64,000 nucleotides of DNA from Corynebacterium glyciniphilum AJ 3170 (GTDB taxonomy: Bacteria > Actinomycetota > Actinomycetes > Mycobacteriales > Mycobacteriaceae). Numbering within the stretch: position 1 is the stretch's first letter; the number at the start of each line of letters is the position of its first letter. Shown piece by piece: positions 36,496 through 44,820 of the stretch. Location of the stretch: the NCBI RefSeq assembly GCF_000626675.1, contig NZ_CP006842.1:1674001-1738000 (forward strand), written 5' to 3'. The notes beneath the pieces were generated by a model. The model ran no database searches and had not been told where the DNA came from. It saw nothing but the letters and a program-made list of their open reading frames with translations. Made by a program: the position numbers and the translations under genes.

Positions 36496-38154
36496 TCAGT
36501 CCAGGTAGTCGCGCAACACCTGTGAACGGGAGGGATGGCGCAGCTTGGACATGGTCTTCGATTCGATCTGACGGATGCGTTCCCGGGTGACTCCGTAGAC
36601 CTGCCCGATTTCGTCCAGCGTGCGCGGCATACCGTCGGTGAGTCCGAAGCGTAGCTTGACCACACCTGCCTCGCGCTCGGAGAGGGTGTGCAGTACGTCC
36701 TGGAGCTGGTCCTGCAGCAGGGTGAAGCTGACAGCGTCGACGGCGATGACCGCTTCAGAGTCCTCGATGAAGTCGCCGAGCTGGCTGTCGCCTTCATCGC
36801 CGATGGTCTGGTCGAGAGAAATCGGCTCTCGGGCATACTGCTGGATCTCCAGCACCTTGTCCACTGTGATGTCCATCTCGCGGGCGAGCTCGTCCGGGGT
36901 GGGTTCACGACCGAGATCCTGCAGCAGTTCACGCTGGATTCGGCCCAGTTTGTTGATGACCTCGACCATGTGTACCGGTATACGGATCGTGCGGGCCTGA
37001 TCAGCCATGGCACGGGTGATCGCCTGGCGGATCCACCAGGTGGCATAGGTGGAGAACTTGTAGCCCTTGGTGTAGTCGAACTTCTCCACCGCGCGGATCA
37101 GACCGAGGTTTCCTTCCTGGATCAGGTCCAGGAAGGCCATCCCCCGTCCGGTGTACCGCTTCGCCAGGGAGACCACGAGGCGCAGGTTCGCCTCGAGGAG
37201 GTGGTTCTTCGCTTTACGACCGTCCCGTTCGATCTCACGGAAGTCGCGTCGCTGCATGGGCGAGATTTTCTCGCCGCTCTGCTTGAGCTCGTCCATCTTG
37301 TGGTGCGCGTACAGGCCAGCCTCGATGCGCTTGGCCAGGGAGACCTCCTGCTCAGCATTGAGTAGTGCGACCTTACCGATCTGCTTAAGGTAGGCACGCA
37401 CAGAGTCCGCCGATGCGGTCAGCTCCGCATCCTTGCGCGCCTGGCGGAGAGCGGCGGACTCATCCTCATCCCAGACAAAGCTGCCGGACTCCTGTTTGGC
37501 GTCATCGTCCTCCTCATCACCGTCGGAGACGGCACCTGCGGGGGTCACGACGGCCGGAGACGTGGTGTCGTCATCCTCGTCATCATCTTCGACCTCATCG
37601 ACCTCATCGACATCGTCCGCGTCGATTTCCAGGTCGTCGTCCAGTTCGTCGATGTCGTCGAAACCGTCAGTGGACTCGTCCACGTCCTCCCGGTCGTTGA
37701 CGGCGTCCGAGTCCGCATCCTTCGCCTGGCGCCGGGTCTGCTCGGCGCCATTCGCGACATCGCCGTCATCGGTCACGGCTGACGTGGCCGCGCGTCCCGC
37801 AACCCTTTTCGCCGTGGTCTTCTTCGCCGCAGTTTTCTTGGCGGTCTTCTTTGCGGCGGTCTTCTTCGCCGCAGACTTCTGAGTCGTCTTGCGGGCCGCT
37901 TTCTTGGCCGCAGCCTGCTTGGGGGCATCCTCGTCTGTGGAGGAGGAGGCAGTAGGCGAGGCAGAGGACGACTCGGATGGTGTCGGCGCTGCGGTCGGGG
38001 CCACCGGGGTCGCCGCCTTGCGTGTGGCCGTGCGGACGGCCTTCTTTGCGGTGGTCTTCTTGGCCACCCTTCGACCGGCCGACGATGCCGAAGTGCCGGG
38101 GGCGTCGATGCCCTCGGCGTCGTTACCGGAGGTGGAACTGGTGTGGGCCGCCAC
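36496..38154 (-). CDS. sigA: Primary sigma factor SigA
   Basis: Housekeeping sigma-70, 552 aa. The first about 235 residues are low complexity: a basic Ala/Lys part with [11 protein letters not shown] repeats, then a strongly acidic part ([20 protein letters not shown]). Regions 1.2 to 4.2 follow: [35 protein letters not shown] with [10 protein letters not shown], and the 4.2 [22 protein letters not shown] 38154 is preceded by GAAAGG at about 6 nt; the frame is open to 38226 but without that support. Faces the 23-bp hairpin. Confidence 0.95.
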   Translation of the reverse strand: MAAHTSSTSGNDAEGIDAPGTSASSAGRRVAKKTTAKKAVRTATRKAATPVAPTAAPTPSESSSASPTASSSTDEDAPKQAAAKKAARKTTQKSAAKKTAAKKTAKKTAAKKTTAKRVAGRAATSAVTDDGDVANGAEQTRRQAKDADSDAVNDREDVDESTDGFDDIDELDDDLEIDADDVDEVDEVEDDDEDDDTTSPAVVTPAGAVSDGDEEDDDAKQESGSFVWDEDESAALRQARKDAELTASADSVRAYLKQIGKVALLNAEQEVSLAKRIEAGLYAHHKMDELKQSGEKISPMQRRDFREIERDGRKAKNHLLEANLRLVVSLAKRYTGRGMAFLDLIQEGNLGLIRAVEKFDYTKGYKFSTYATWWIRQAITRAMADQARTIRIPVHMVEVINKLGRIQRELLQDLGREPTPDELAREMDITVDKVLEIQQYAREPISLDQTIGDEGDSQLGDFIEDSEAVIAVDAVSFTLLQDQLQDVLHTLSEREAGVVKLRFGLTDGMPRTLDEIGQVYGVTRERIRQIESKTMSKLRHPSRSQVLRDYLD

Positions 38155-38256
38155 GAAAGACCTTTCTTGCGGGGTCAGGGGACTTGCAGTGTGTGGTCCT
38201 TGGTCAGGAGCACAGTCGACCCCCAATTATAACCCAGTTGCGATGAATTTCAGCGA

Positions 38257-39045
38257 TCAGGGCCGCATCTTGTCGCGGACAGCCACCGCGGCCCCCACGA
38301 TACCGGCACGGTTGAGAAGTGCCGCCGGCACCACTTCAGCGTCCACGGTGAGCTCAGGGAGCCATTTATGGTGCTTTTTCGAAATGCCGCCGCCGACGAT
38401 GATTCTGGCAGGATTGAGGATGCGAACGTATTCGTGGAGAACCCGGTCCACCCGCCGTGCCCATTCCTTGTAGCTGAGGTCCTCCCGGTCCCGTACTGCG
38501 GATGACGCCCATTTCTCGGCGTCCATGGCAGGAAAGTTCAGATGCCCGAGTTCGGTGTTCGGGAACAGTGAACCGTTGTAAAGCAGGGCGGAACCGATCC
38601 CTGTGCCGAACGTCAGGAAGAGCACCGTGCCCTGATCCGTGGATGCGTCACCGTAGGCGGCTTCGGCCATCCCGGCTGCGTCGGCGTCGTTGAGCACGCT
38701 GATGGTGCGACGGCGTCCGTCGACAGCCAGGCGCTCGCCGAAAAGTTCCTGGCAGTCGGTGCCGATCCACGCGGGGTCGATATTCGCAGCTGTGACCGCG
38801 ACCTGATTACGGACCACAGCCGGCACGGTGAGACCGACAGGGCCTGTCCACTCTGCGTCGTTCAACAGCGCAGCGACGGTGTCGGCGACAGCACCAGGAG
38901 TGGCGGGTCGGGGAGTGTCTACTCGAATCCGGTCACCGATGAATTCCCCGGTGTCGAGGTTGACGAGAGCCCCCTTGATCCCGCTGCCCCCGATGTCAAC
39001 CCCGTATCCGATGTTCGCTGACTCCTGCGTGGGTGATTCAGTCAT
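38257..39045 (-). CDS. ppgK: Polyphosphate glucokinase
   Basis: ROK-family kinase phosphorylating glucose with polyphosphate or ATP, typical of actinobacteria. 262 aa. Phosphate loop [12 protein letters not shown], catalytic region [12 protein letters not shown], second nucleotide motif [12 protein letters not shown] and LGHLNFP. It allows PTS-independent glucose use. ATG 39045 has TAGCAT 8 nt upstream and no Shine-Dalgarno sequence. Position next to sigA matches C. glutamicum. Confidence 0.95.
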   Translation of the reverse strand: MTESPTQESANIGYGVDIGGSGIKGALVNLDTGEFIGDRIRVDTPRPATPGAVADTVAALLNDAEWTGPVGLTVPAVVRNQVAVTAANIDPAWIGTDCQELFGERLAVDGRRRTISVLNDADAAGMAEAAYGDASTDQGTVLFLTFGTGIGSALLYNGSLFPNTELGHLNFPAMDAEKWASSAVRDREDLSYKEWARRVDRVLHEYVRILNPARIIVGGGISKKHHKWLPELTVDAEVVPAALLNRAGIVGAAVAVRDKMRP

Positions 39046-39053
39046 GACAACGC

Positions 39054-39059
39054 ATGCTA
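39054..39059 (-). promoter_or_regulatory. -10 hexamer TAGCAT of ppgK (predicted near-leaderless)
   Basis: TAGCAT on the minus strand ends 8 nt before ATG 39045. Confidence 0.5.
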
Positions 39060-39113
39060 CCGCAGTCCTGGAGGCCGGGCGCGTCGATGCCGGGTGGTGG
39101 AAGAATGTTGGTC

Positions 39114-40049
39114 ATGAGTGAGCTGATTCGCCTTGACCAGGACACAACCGCCACCGACCCTCAGGGGCCGCAGAAGGAGCTCTCGGGCCGTTCGCCGGAC
39201 GATCTCCGGAACATCGCCGCCACGGTTGCCTCTGAGGCTGCCGACCATGTGCGGGGCGAACGGGCGTTCGCGGTCGGCTCCTCCGGACGCCTCGATGTGG
39301 AGGACACGAAGTCTTCCGACGTTGACCCGGTCACTGCGATCGACCGGTCGAGTGAGAATCTGATCCGGATACGTCTCCATGAGCTCACAGACCGCGGGGC
39401 AGGTCCAGATCCTATTCTGGGTGAAGAAGACGGAGGGGCGCTGGCAGACAGTGGAGTGACCTGGGTGGTCGACCCCGTGGACGGCACGGTCAATCTGGTG
39501 TACGGAATTCCCGCCAGCGCCGTAAGTATCGCGGCCTGTGTGGACGGCGTTCCGGTCGCTGGCGCGGTAGCCGACATCTTCCACGGCACCGTTTACTCGG
39601 CATGCGCGGGTGGAGATGTGGTGACAAGGGTGGACGGCGACGAGCGCGTGATCGAGGGGACCGTGCAGACATCATTGCAGCAGCTTTCCATGGCCCTGGT
39701 GGGTACAGGATTCTCCTATGTGTCCTCCCGTCGACGTGCGCAGGCGGACCTCCTCGTGGATCTGCTCCCGGAGATCCGTGACATACGACGGATGGGCTCC
39801 GCCGCGCTTGACCTGTGTGCCGTGGCTACAGGACGTCTCGACGCCTACTACGAGCACGGGCTGGGCCCGTGGGACTATGCTGCGGGCACCCTCATCGCAG
39901 CACGTTCGGGTGCGGTGGTGTTCATGCCCTCGCTGGTTTCCGGTCAGGACGAAGGTGTGGGCATCCTCGCAGCTGCTCCAGGCATCACTGATGAGCTCGC
40001 AGAGAAGGTGCTTGCCGTCACTCTTCCCTTATCCAAGGGGCACCCGTGA
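39114..40049 (+). CDS. suhB: Inositol monophosphatase family protein
   Basis: 311 aa Mg-dependent phosphatase. The metal-site motifs are LGEEDGG, WVVDPVDGTVNLVYG and GLGPWDYAAG. Likely substrates are inositol-1-phosphate (feeding PI and mycothiol synthesis) or related sugar phosphates; the exact one is not determined. Divergent from ppgK, with 68 bp between starts. ATG 39114 lacks a Shine-Dalgarno sequence; an AAGAAT sequence 7 nt upstream may act as a leaderless -10. The longer open frame to 39054 is not supported. Confidence 0.9.
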   Translation: MSELIRLDQDTTATDPQGPQKELSGRSPDDLRNIAATVASEAADHVRGERAFAVGSSGRLDVEDTKSSDVDPVTAIDRSSENLIRIRLHELTDRGAGPDPILGEEDGGALADSGVTWVVDPVDGTVNLVYGIPASAVSIAACVDGVPVAGAVADIFHGTVYSACAGGDVVTRVDGDERVIEGTVQTSLQQLSMALVGTGFSYVSSRRRAQADLLVDLLPEIRDIRRMGSAALDLCAVATGRLDAYYEHGLGPWDYAAGTLIAARSGAVVFMPSLVSGQDEGVGILAAAPGITDELAEKVLAVTLPLSKGHP

Positions 40050-40345
40050 CGGACCGGATTTTTGCTGGTCGGACGACTGGGTCGGCTATCGGTGGCGACG
40101 GTGACCGTCCGGTGAAGTGACAATGGTTCGTCGCTGCTTTACTATGCGCGTCAAACGCCGGGAATATCCGCCGCTGACGCTTCGTTACTGGCAGGGTGTT
40201 CCACGGTCGTTGCGTGAGGGCTTCCGGTGACTCGACGGGCCCCGGCCCTCGCTGATACGTGACCACACCTGCATATCTGTAACTTCACATCCTTATTCGG
40301 CATGGGGACCGTCCCGGCCGGATAACGGAACCAAGGAGCATCATC
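40050..40345. other. Intergenic region between suhB and the DUF4193 gene
   Basis: 296 bp without a credible gene. It must hold the DUF4193 promoter, but no convincing -35/-10 pair or repeat is seen. AAGGAG at the right end is the DUF4193 ribosome-binding site, 7 nt before the ATG. Confidence 0.5.
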
Positions 40346-40645
40346 ATGGCGACTGACTACGATTCCCCCCGTACCCGCCCCGAAGACGAGATCGAGACCG
40401 ACTCCCTCGAGGGCCTGAAGGCCGCCGAGAAGGCCGAGCCCGCTGTTGACGACACCGACGACGGCGACATCGTTGAACCCATTGACGTCCCAATGGCGGA
40501 CCTGTCCGGCGAGGAACTCAGCGGTTCGGTGATCCCCCGTCAGACCGACGAGTTCACCTGTTCCGTCTGCTTCCTGGTCCAGCACCGCAGCAGGATTGCG
40601 GAAGATGACGGCAAGGGAAATCTGGTCTGCATCGACTGCGAGTGA
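40346..40645 (+). CDS. DUF4193 zinc-ribbon-like protein
   Basis: 99 aa. Acidic first two thirds (DYDSPRTRPEDEIETDSLEG, then VDDTDDGDIVEP), and a C-terminal pair of CxxC motifs (FTCSVCFLVQHRS and LVCIDCE) forming a probable zinc ribbon. Conserved across actinobacteria with unknown function, usually near sigA. AAGGAG is 7 nt before the ATG, a strong ribosome-binding site. Confidence 0.9.
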   Translation: MATDYDSPRTRPEDEIETDSLEGLKAAEKAEPAVDDTDDGDIVEPIDVPMADLSGEELSGSVIPRQTDEFTCSVCFLVQHRSRIAEDDGKGNLVCIDCE

Positions 40646-40691
40646 GCCGGCGGGGGAGTACCACCCCCGAGGTTTGCTCAGCGCGGGCAGT

Positions 40692-40710
40692 GTCGGCCCT
40701 CCAGGCCGAC
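40692..40710. terminator. GC-rich hairpin between convergent DUF4193 and DUF3093 genes
   Basis: GTCGGCC (40692-40698) and GGCCGAC (40704-40710) with loop CTCCA; imperfect pairing continues outward (GGGCAG / CTGCC). Confidence 0.5.
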
Positions 40711-40742
40711 GGCGCCTGCCGGGAGGGGCTGTGCGCGGGCTT

Positions 40743-40761
40743 GTCTAGACATGGTCTAGAC
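40743..40761. repeat. Two copies of palindrome GTCTAGAC
   Basis: GTCTAGAC at 40743-40750 and 40754-40761, separated by ATG. Each copy is itself palindromic. The second overlaps the DUF3093 stop codon. May extend the terminator region. Confidence 0.6.
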
Positions 40762-41292
40762 CTGGGGGGTGTCCAGGGCATCCAGCAACTGCTCGGGTTC
40801 GCTGGTGGACACCAGCCAGTAGGGGGTGGGGTCGTCGGGGTCCTCCAGCACCAGCATCGCCATGGAGGGGATCCAGGGACGGTGATAGACGAAGGCAGCA
40901 GGATCCAATTGGCGGCCCATGGCCGCGCTCCGGGCGGAGGGGGGAACCGGAAGGCTGCGACTGACCACCGAGGTCGGCAGAGAAGCTTCCCCGGCGTGCA
41001 GCCAGGTTTCCCCCTCGGCGTCCCGTTCGACGGTCAGCTCATTGCTCGACAGGTGGAGAAGCGCCCAGACCACCGCGGCGAGGACGACAAGCCCGAGTGC
41101 GAGCCCCCAGTACCATTCACGGCTCATCTGACCCTGGAAACCGATCAGCGTGCTGACGCCCAGACCGATCAGCCACCAGGACAACGGGACGCGCTGACGC
41201 TCGCGGTAGAGAACGGTCGGACCGGTCACGCCGGGCCGGCTCTCTCCGGAATCCTGTGGCACGTCATCTCCTGTCACCTCGGGCTCGCTCAC
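40756..41292 (-). CDS. DUF3093 membrane protein
   Basis: 178 aa. Two membrane helices (about residues 36-52 and 61-80: PLSWWLIGLGVSTLIGF, YWGLALGLVVLAAVVWALL) and an extracytoplasmic or cytoplasmic C-terminal domain with DPAAFVYHRPWIPSMAMLVLEDPDDPTPYW-like DUF3093 motifs. Function unknown; the gene accompanies dut in many actinobacteria. GTG start. Divergent from dut with 66 bp between starts. Confidence 0.85.
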   Translation of the reverse strand: MSEPEVTGDDVPQDSGESRPGVTGPTVLYRERQRVPLSWWLIGLGVSTLIGFQGQMSREWYWGLALGLVVLAAVVWALLHLSSNELTVERDAEGETWLHAGEASLPTSVVSRSLPVPPSARSAAMGRQLDPAAFVYHRPWIPSMAMLVLEDPDDPTPYWLVSTSEPEQLLDALDTPQV

Positions 41293-41344
41293 GATCCCTT
41301 AGTCTAACCTGCGGGCGCTGCTGTCAGTAACCGGGAGCCGACGG

Positions 41345-41350
41345 TAGACT
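41345..41350 (+). promoter_or_regulatory. -10 hexamer TAGACT of dut (predicted near-leaderless)
   Basis: TAGACT ends 8 nt before ATG 41359. Confidence 0.55.
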
Positions 41351-41358
41351 CCGAGACC

Positions 41359-41817
41359 ATGACCGACAGCCTCGACACACCGTTGCGTATCGCGCGACTC
41401 GACCCTGACCTGCCCTTGCCGTCGCGGGCACACCCAAGTGACGCCGGCCTTGACCTGCACAGTGCGGAGGACGTGACGTTGGCTCCCGGTGAGCGGGCAC
41501 TGGTGGGGACAGGAATAGCCGTCGGGCTTCCAGTCGGAACCGTCGGGCTGGTTCACCCTCGGAGCGGCCTGGCCTGGAAGAAGGGAATCTCCATTGTGAA
41601 CGCCCCGGGCACGGTGGACGCGGACTACCGTGGCGAAGTGAAGGTCTGTCTGATCAACCTCGACCCTGCTGTCCCGGCAACGATCAGTCGCGGCGACCGC
41701 ATCGCCCAGTTCCTGGTTCAGGAGGTCTCGCTCTGCGCCGTGGAGGAAGTGCCTGACATTGCTGGGCTCGGAGACACGGTGCGCGGTGCGGGTGGTTACG
41801 GGTCGACGGGCGACTGA
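41359..41817 (+). CDS. dut: dUTP diphosphatase
   Basis: Hydrolyses dUTP to dUMP, preventing uracil in DNA and supplying thymidylate synthesis. 152 aa trimeric dUTPase. Motif 1 PSDAGLDL, motif 2 [12 protein letters not shown], motif 3 [13 protein letters not shown], motif 4 RGDRIAQFL and motif 5 GAGGYGSTG are all present; motif 5 has Tyr where Phe is common. Start supported by TAGACT 8 nt upstream. Confidence 0.97.
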   Translation: MTDSLDTPLRIARLDPDLPLPSRAHPSDAGLDLHSAEDVTLAPGERALVGTGIAVGLPVGTVGLVHPRSGLAWKKGISIVNAPGTVDADYRGEVKVCLINLDPAVPATISRGDRIAQFLVQEVSLCAVEEVPDIAGLGDTVRGAGGYGSTGD

Positions 41818-41896
41818 GCACGTCCGTCATACTCTGCCACCCTCCACCACCGTTCCCGTCCCGTCCTTTCCCCGAGAATTGAGGAGTAACCCAACC

Positions 41897-42691
41897 ATGT
41901 GGCCCTTCAGCAAGAAGAACGACGGCGCTGACGCCGGTACCGGTGAAACCGGCGAGTCGGTGTCATCCCCCTCGACCACCCATGCGCCCGATGCCACTCC
42001 GGGTAACGCTGAGGTATCCGACCGACCACAGACCGGGGCCCAGTCGGAGCCGCTGTCTGTTCACGAAACGGCCTCCGCTTATGATCCGGTCAATGGGGAT
42101 TTCGGTCCTTTTGACGGCGACAGGGTGGACTATTCCACTTTCGACTACTCCGATTTCGCGAAAAGCGGTCTGGATCTCGGATCCCTCCGTGTGCCGGTGC
42201 CGCACAACGGCGAGGTCCAGGTGGAGATGGGCCCCAAGGGGCCGCAGATGATCCATATTCTCACCCCCTTCGGTCGGTTGACCCCGGTGGCGCTGGCAGC
42301 TCCCCGTTCCGGACGGCAGTGGGAGGACAGCATTCCCGAGATCACCAAGGGAATGAGCGCGGACGGTCTGGAGGTACAGCAGGGGCAGAGTCTCTGGGGA
42401 ACCGAGCTCGTCGGAACCATGAAGGCCGGCACCATGCGCGTCGTAGGTGTTGACGGGCCACGGTGGATGCTGCGAATGACACTGGCAGGACCTGCGGACA
42501 AGGCGGACCAACTGGCAGAACTCGCCTACGAGGTCATCTCGCGCACCTTCGTCTACCGCGGCGATGATCCATTGCCCGCGGGCCAGGCGCTGCCGGTCAC
42601 GATTCCGGCGGCGATGGCAGAGGAACTGCGTAAGGTCGTCGAGCAGCGGCAGAAGGACGCGGCCACGGCGAAGCCGGAGGACGGGGAGTGA
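41897..42691 (+). CDS. DUF3710 domain-containing protein
   Basis: 264 aa. MWPFSKKN start, a disordered polar linker (about residues 8-70), then the DUF3710 domain with VDYSTFDYSDFAKSGLDLGS, VQVEMGPKGPQMIHILTPFGRL and RWMLRMTLAGPA. Unknown function; found next to dut in actinobacteria. GAGGAG lies about 10 nt before the ATG. The longer frame from 41759 overlaps dut and is rejected. Its TGA overlaps the GTG of the DUF3159 gene. Confidence 0.87.
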   Translation: MWPFSKKNDGADAGTGETGESVSSPSTTHAPDATPGNAEVSDRPQTGAQSEPLSVHETASAYDPVNGDFGPFDGDRVDYSTFDYSDFAKSGLDLGSLRVPVPHNGEVQVEMGPKGPQMIHILTPFGRLTPVALAAPRSGRQWEDSIPEITKGMSADGLEVQQGQSLWGTELVGTMKAGTMRVVGVDGPRWMLRMTLAGPADKADQLAELAYEVISRTFVYRGDDPLPAGQALPVTIPAAMAEELRKVVEQRQKDAATAKPEDGE

Positions 42692-43329
42692 CCGACGAGG
42701 CCCCACGCTCCTCAGAGTCCGAAGCGGCCGCCGCGCCGACGGTCCTGGAGCAGCTCGGAGGGCTGTCTGGGCTTGTCGCCTCCGTCCTCCCCGTACTGGT
42801 CCTGGTGCCGGTGAACTCACGCTGGGGTCTGGGCCTGGCTCTGACCGCCGCTGTCGCCGTGTCGGTGCTGGTGTTCCTCTGGCGTCTGGCCCGTAAAGAG
42901 ACGCTGATGCCGGCAGTATCGGGGCTGATGGGGGTGGGGCTGTGCGCTCTGATCGCCTGGTTGTTGGGCGACGCGAAGGGGTACTTCGCGTACGGCATCT
43001 GGTACTCACTGGTGGCCGGTATCGTCTTCGTGGTGTCCATCGTGGTCAAATGGCCTCTCGTGGCCGTGATCTGGCACGGTATCAACGGCTCCGGCCACCG
43101 TTGGCGGAGTAACCGGACTGCAGTGCGGGCCTACAGTCTGGCGACGTTCGCGTGGGCCGTCGTCTTCTTCGGGCGTTTCGTCGTCCAGCAGTGGCTCTAC
43201 GTCCAGGATGATGCTGTCGGCGCCCTCGGTGTCGCACGGATCATCATGGGTCTGCCGTTGACCGCCGTTGTGGTTCTGGTGACGGTATGGGCGGTCCGGA
43301 AGGCCAATGCTTCTGAGCGTGCGGCATGA
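42688..43329 (+). CDS. DUF3159 membrane protein
   Basis: 213 aa with about six predicted membrane helices; the DUF3159 family shares the QLGGLSGLVASVLPVLVLVPVN start and the KGYFAYGIWYSLVAG core. Unknown function. GTG 42688 overlaps the DUF3710 stop (GTGA), and its own stop overlaps the next ATG (ATGA), so dut, DUF3710, DUF3159 and the RNA methyltransferase are probably one transcription unit. Confidence 0.87.
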   Translation: MTDEAPRSSESEAAAAPTVLEQLGGLSGLVASVLPVLVLVPVNSRWGLGLALTAAVAVSVLVFLWRLARKETLMPAVSGLMGVGLCALIAWLLGDAKGYFAYGIWYSLVAGIVFVVSIVVKWPLVAVIWHGINGSGHRWRSNRTAVRAYSLATFAWAVVFFGRFVVQQWLYVQDDAVGALGVARIIMGLPLTAVVVLVTVWAVRKANASERAA

Positions 43330-44621
43330 CGGGCCCGGTCACGACCGTTGACATCCTCGGTCCTGCTCACGGGGGAACCGGCGTGGCACGCGTGGACGGA
43401 CAGGTGGTTTTTGTTCGTGGTGCCCTGCCCGGTGAGAAAGGGGTACCGATTCACGTCGACGACGGAAAGGCAGGCAAGCGTTTTCTCACTGCCACCGTGA
43501 CGGATGCCCAGGCCATCGGAGACGCTTCTCCTCATCGAGTACCGGCCGTATGCCCGGCAGCCGCGGCGGGAGCGGGATGCTGTGACCTGGACTTCGTGGA
43601 CCAGGACGGTTCGCTGGCCATCAAACGCCAGGTCGTCATCGAGCAGTTCCAGCGCATCGGCGGCATCGACCTGAGTGCGCTGCCGGACGGCACGGTCCCG
43701 GAGACCGTGTCACCGGACCCGTTCACCGGTTACCGCACCCGGGTACGTCTCGGAGTGGACTCGGTAGGACGTGCCGGTCTCCGCCAAAGAAGCAGCGCCG
43801 GGGTGATCCCCCTCGACAGCACGTCGGTGCAGTGTGCCCAGTGGGCTCCGGCACTGGCCGAAGGGCTGCCCACCGAACTCACTGCATACAGTCTCACGCC
43901 CGGGGCGGAGGTATGCGTGGCCTTAGGAGACGATGGTGCCCGCAGCATCGTCGAGGTTCCACCGATGCCCCGCCCACACCGCCGCGGACAACGGCGCCGA
44001 GCCCAGAATCGTCCTCGCAGTACGGTGCGGCGCCGTGTGCTCAGTGGGACCGGGGACGTGGTGCGTTCCGTCGGAGGACGCTCTTGGCGCGTTCCGGCCG
44101 AAGCGTTCTGGCAGGCCCATCACGCCGTCGCCGGGATGTATTCGGAATGGGCGACCGCGCACACCCCGGTGGGCAGTGAACTGGGCTGGGACCTCTACGG
44201 CGGGGCCGGCGTTTTCGCTGCCGCACTCGGCGATGCGGTGCCGGATATCGCCGTCGACTGCGTGGATATCGCCTCGCCTGCCACCGCGGCAGGTCGTGAC
44301 ACCTTGGTGGACCGCGACGTCCGGTTCGTCACAGGGGATGTCGCCGGATGCATCGACACCCTGCGTGGGGCGGCTCCCGGTGCCACGCCTCCGTCAGTGG
44401 TTGTTCTGGACCCGCCACGCACCGGTGCCGGCCGGAAAGTCATCGAGGCCGTTGCCGGGCGTGACCCCTCCGCCGTTCTCCATGTCGGCTGCGATCCGGC
44501 GACGGCGGCCCGTGATGCCGCGCTTCTCGCCGAACATGGTTATCGTCCAGATGCCGTCACCGTCGTCGATGCTTTCGGACTGACCCATCACGTCGAGGTG
44601 CTCGTACGTTATGTTCGTTAG
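43326..44621 (+). CDS. TRAM-domain class I SAM-dependent RNA methyltransferase (TrmA/RlmD family)
   Basis: 431 aa. N-terminal TRAM domain (about residues 1-60: GTGVARVDGQVVFVRGALPGE), a Cys-rich stretch that may hold an Fe-S cluster (CPAAAAGAGCC), and a methyltransferase domain with GWDLYGGAGVFAAALG, VVLDPPRTGAG and the catalytic Cys389 in HVGCDPATAARD. The family makes m5U in tRNA or 23S rRNA; the target here is not determined. Last gene of the overlapping series from dut. Confidence 0.9.
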   Translation: MTGPVTTVDILGPAHGGTGVARVDGQVVFVRGALPGEKGVPIHVDDGKAGKRFLTATVTDAQAIGDASPHRVPAVCPAAAAGAGCCDLDFVDQDGSLAIKRQVVIEQFQRIGGIDLSALPDGTVPETVSPDPFTGYRTRVRLGVDSVGRAGLRQRSSAGVIPLDSTSVQCAQWAPALAEGLPTELTAYSLTPGAEVCVALGDDGARSIVEVPPMPRPHRRGQRRRAQNRPRSTVRRRVLSGTGDVVRSVGGRSWRVPAEAFWQAHHAVAGMYSEWATAHTPVGSELGWDLYGGAGVFAAALGDAVPDIAVDCVDIASPATAAGRDTLVDRDVRFVTGDVAGCIDTLRGAAPGATPPSVVVLDPPRTGAGRKVIEAVAGRDPSAVLHVGCDPATAARDAALLAEHGYRPDAVTVVDAFGLTHHVEVLVRYVR

Positions 44622-44689
44622 CTCGAGCCGGAAGATCCTGGGTCAGACGCAATAGTGAGGTCCGATGATGTGAACACGGCCCGTGCCCG

Positions 44690-44820
44690 TAAGATGGACG
44701 AAGTGCCTGTGACTCAGGCAGCAAGATTGAAGCGTAGGTTGTCGACCGTCGACTCCGGGCGCCCCGGAACCATGGGGCACGAGGGCTGGCGACGACAGGG
44801 ACGGAGAAGAGAGAACGGGT
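44690..44820 (+). promoter_or_regulatory. dxs promoter and long leader
   Basis: TAAGAT at 44690-44695 is a plausible -10 and would give a leader of about 119 nt. The leader has small GC-rich inverted repeats (GTCGACCGTCGAC, CCGGGCGCCCCGG) but no recognised riboswitch. Confidence 0.35.
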
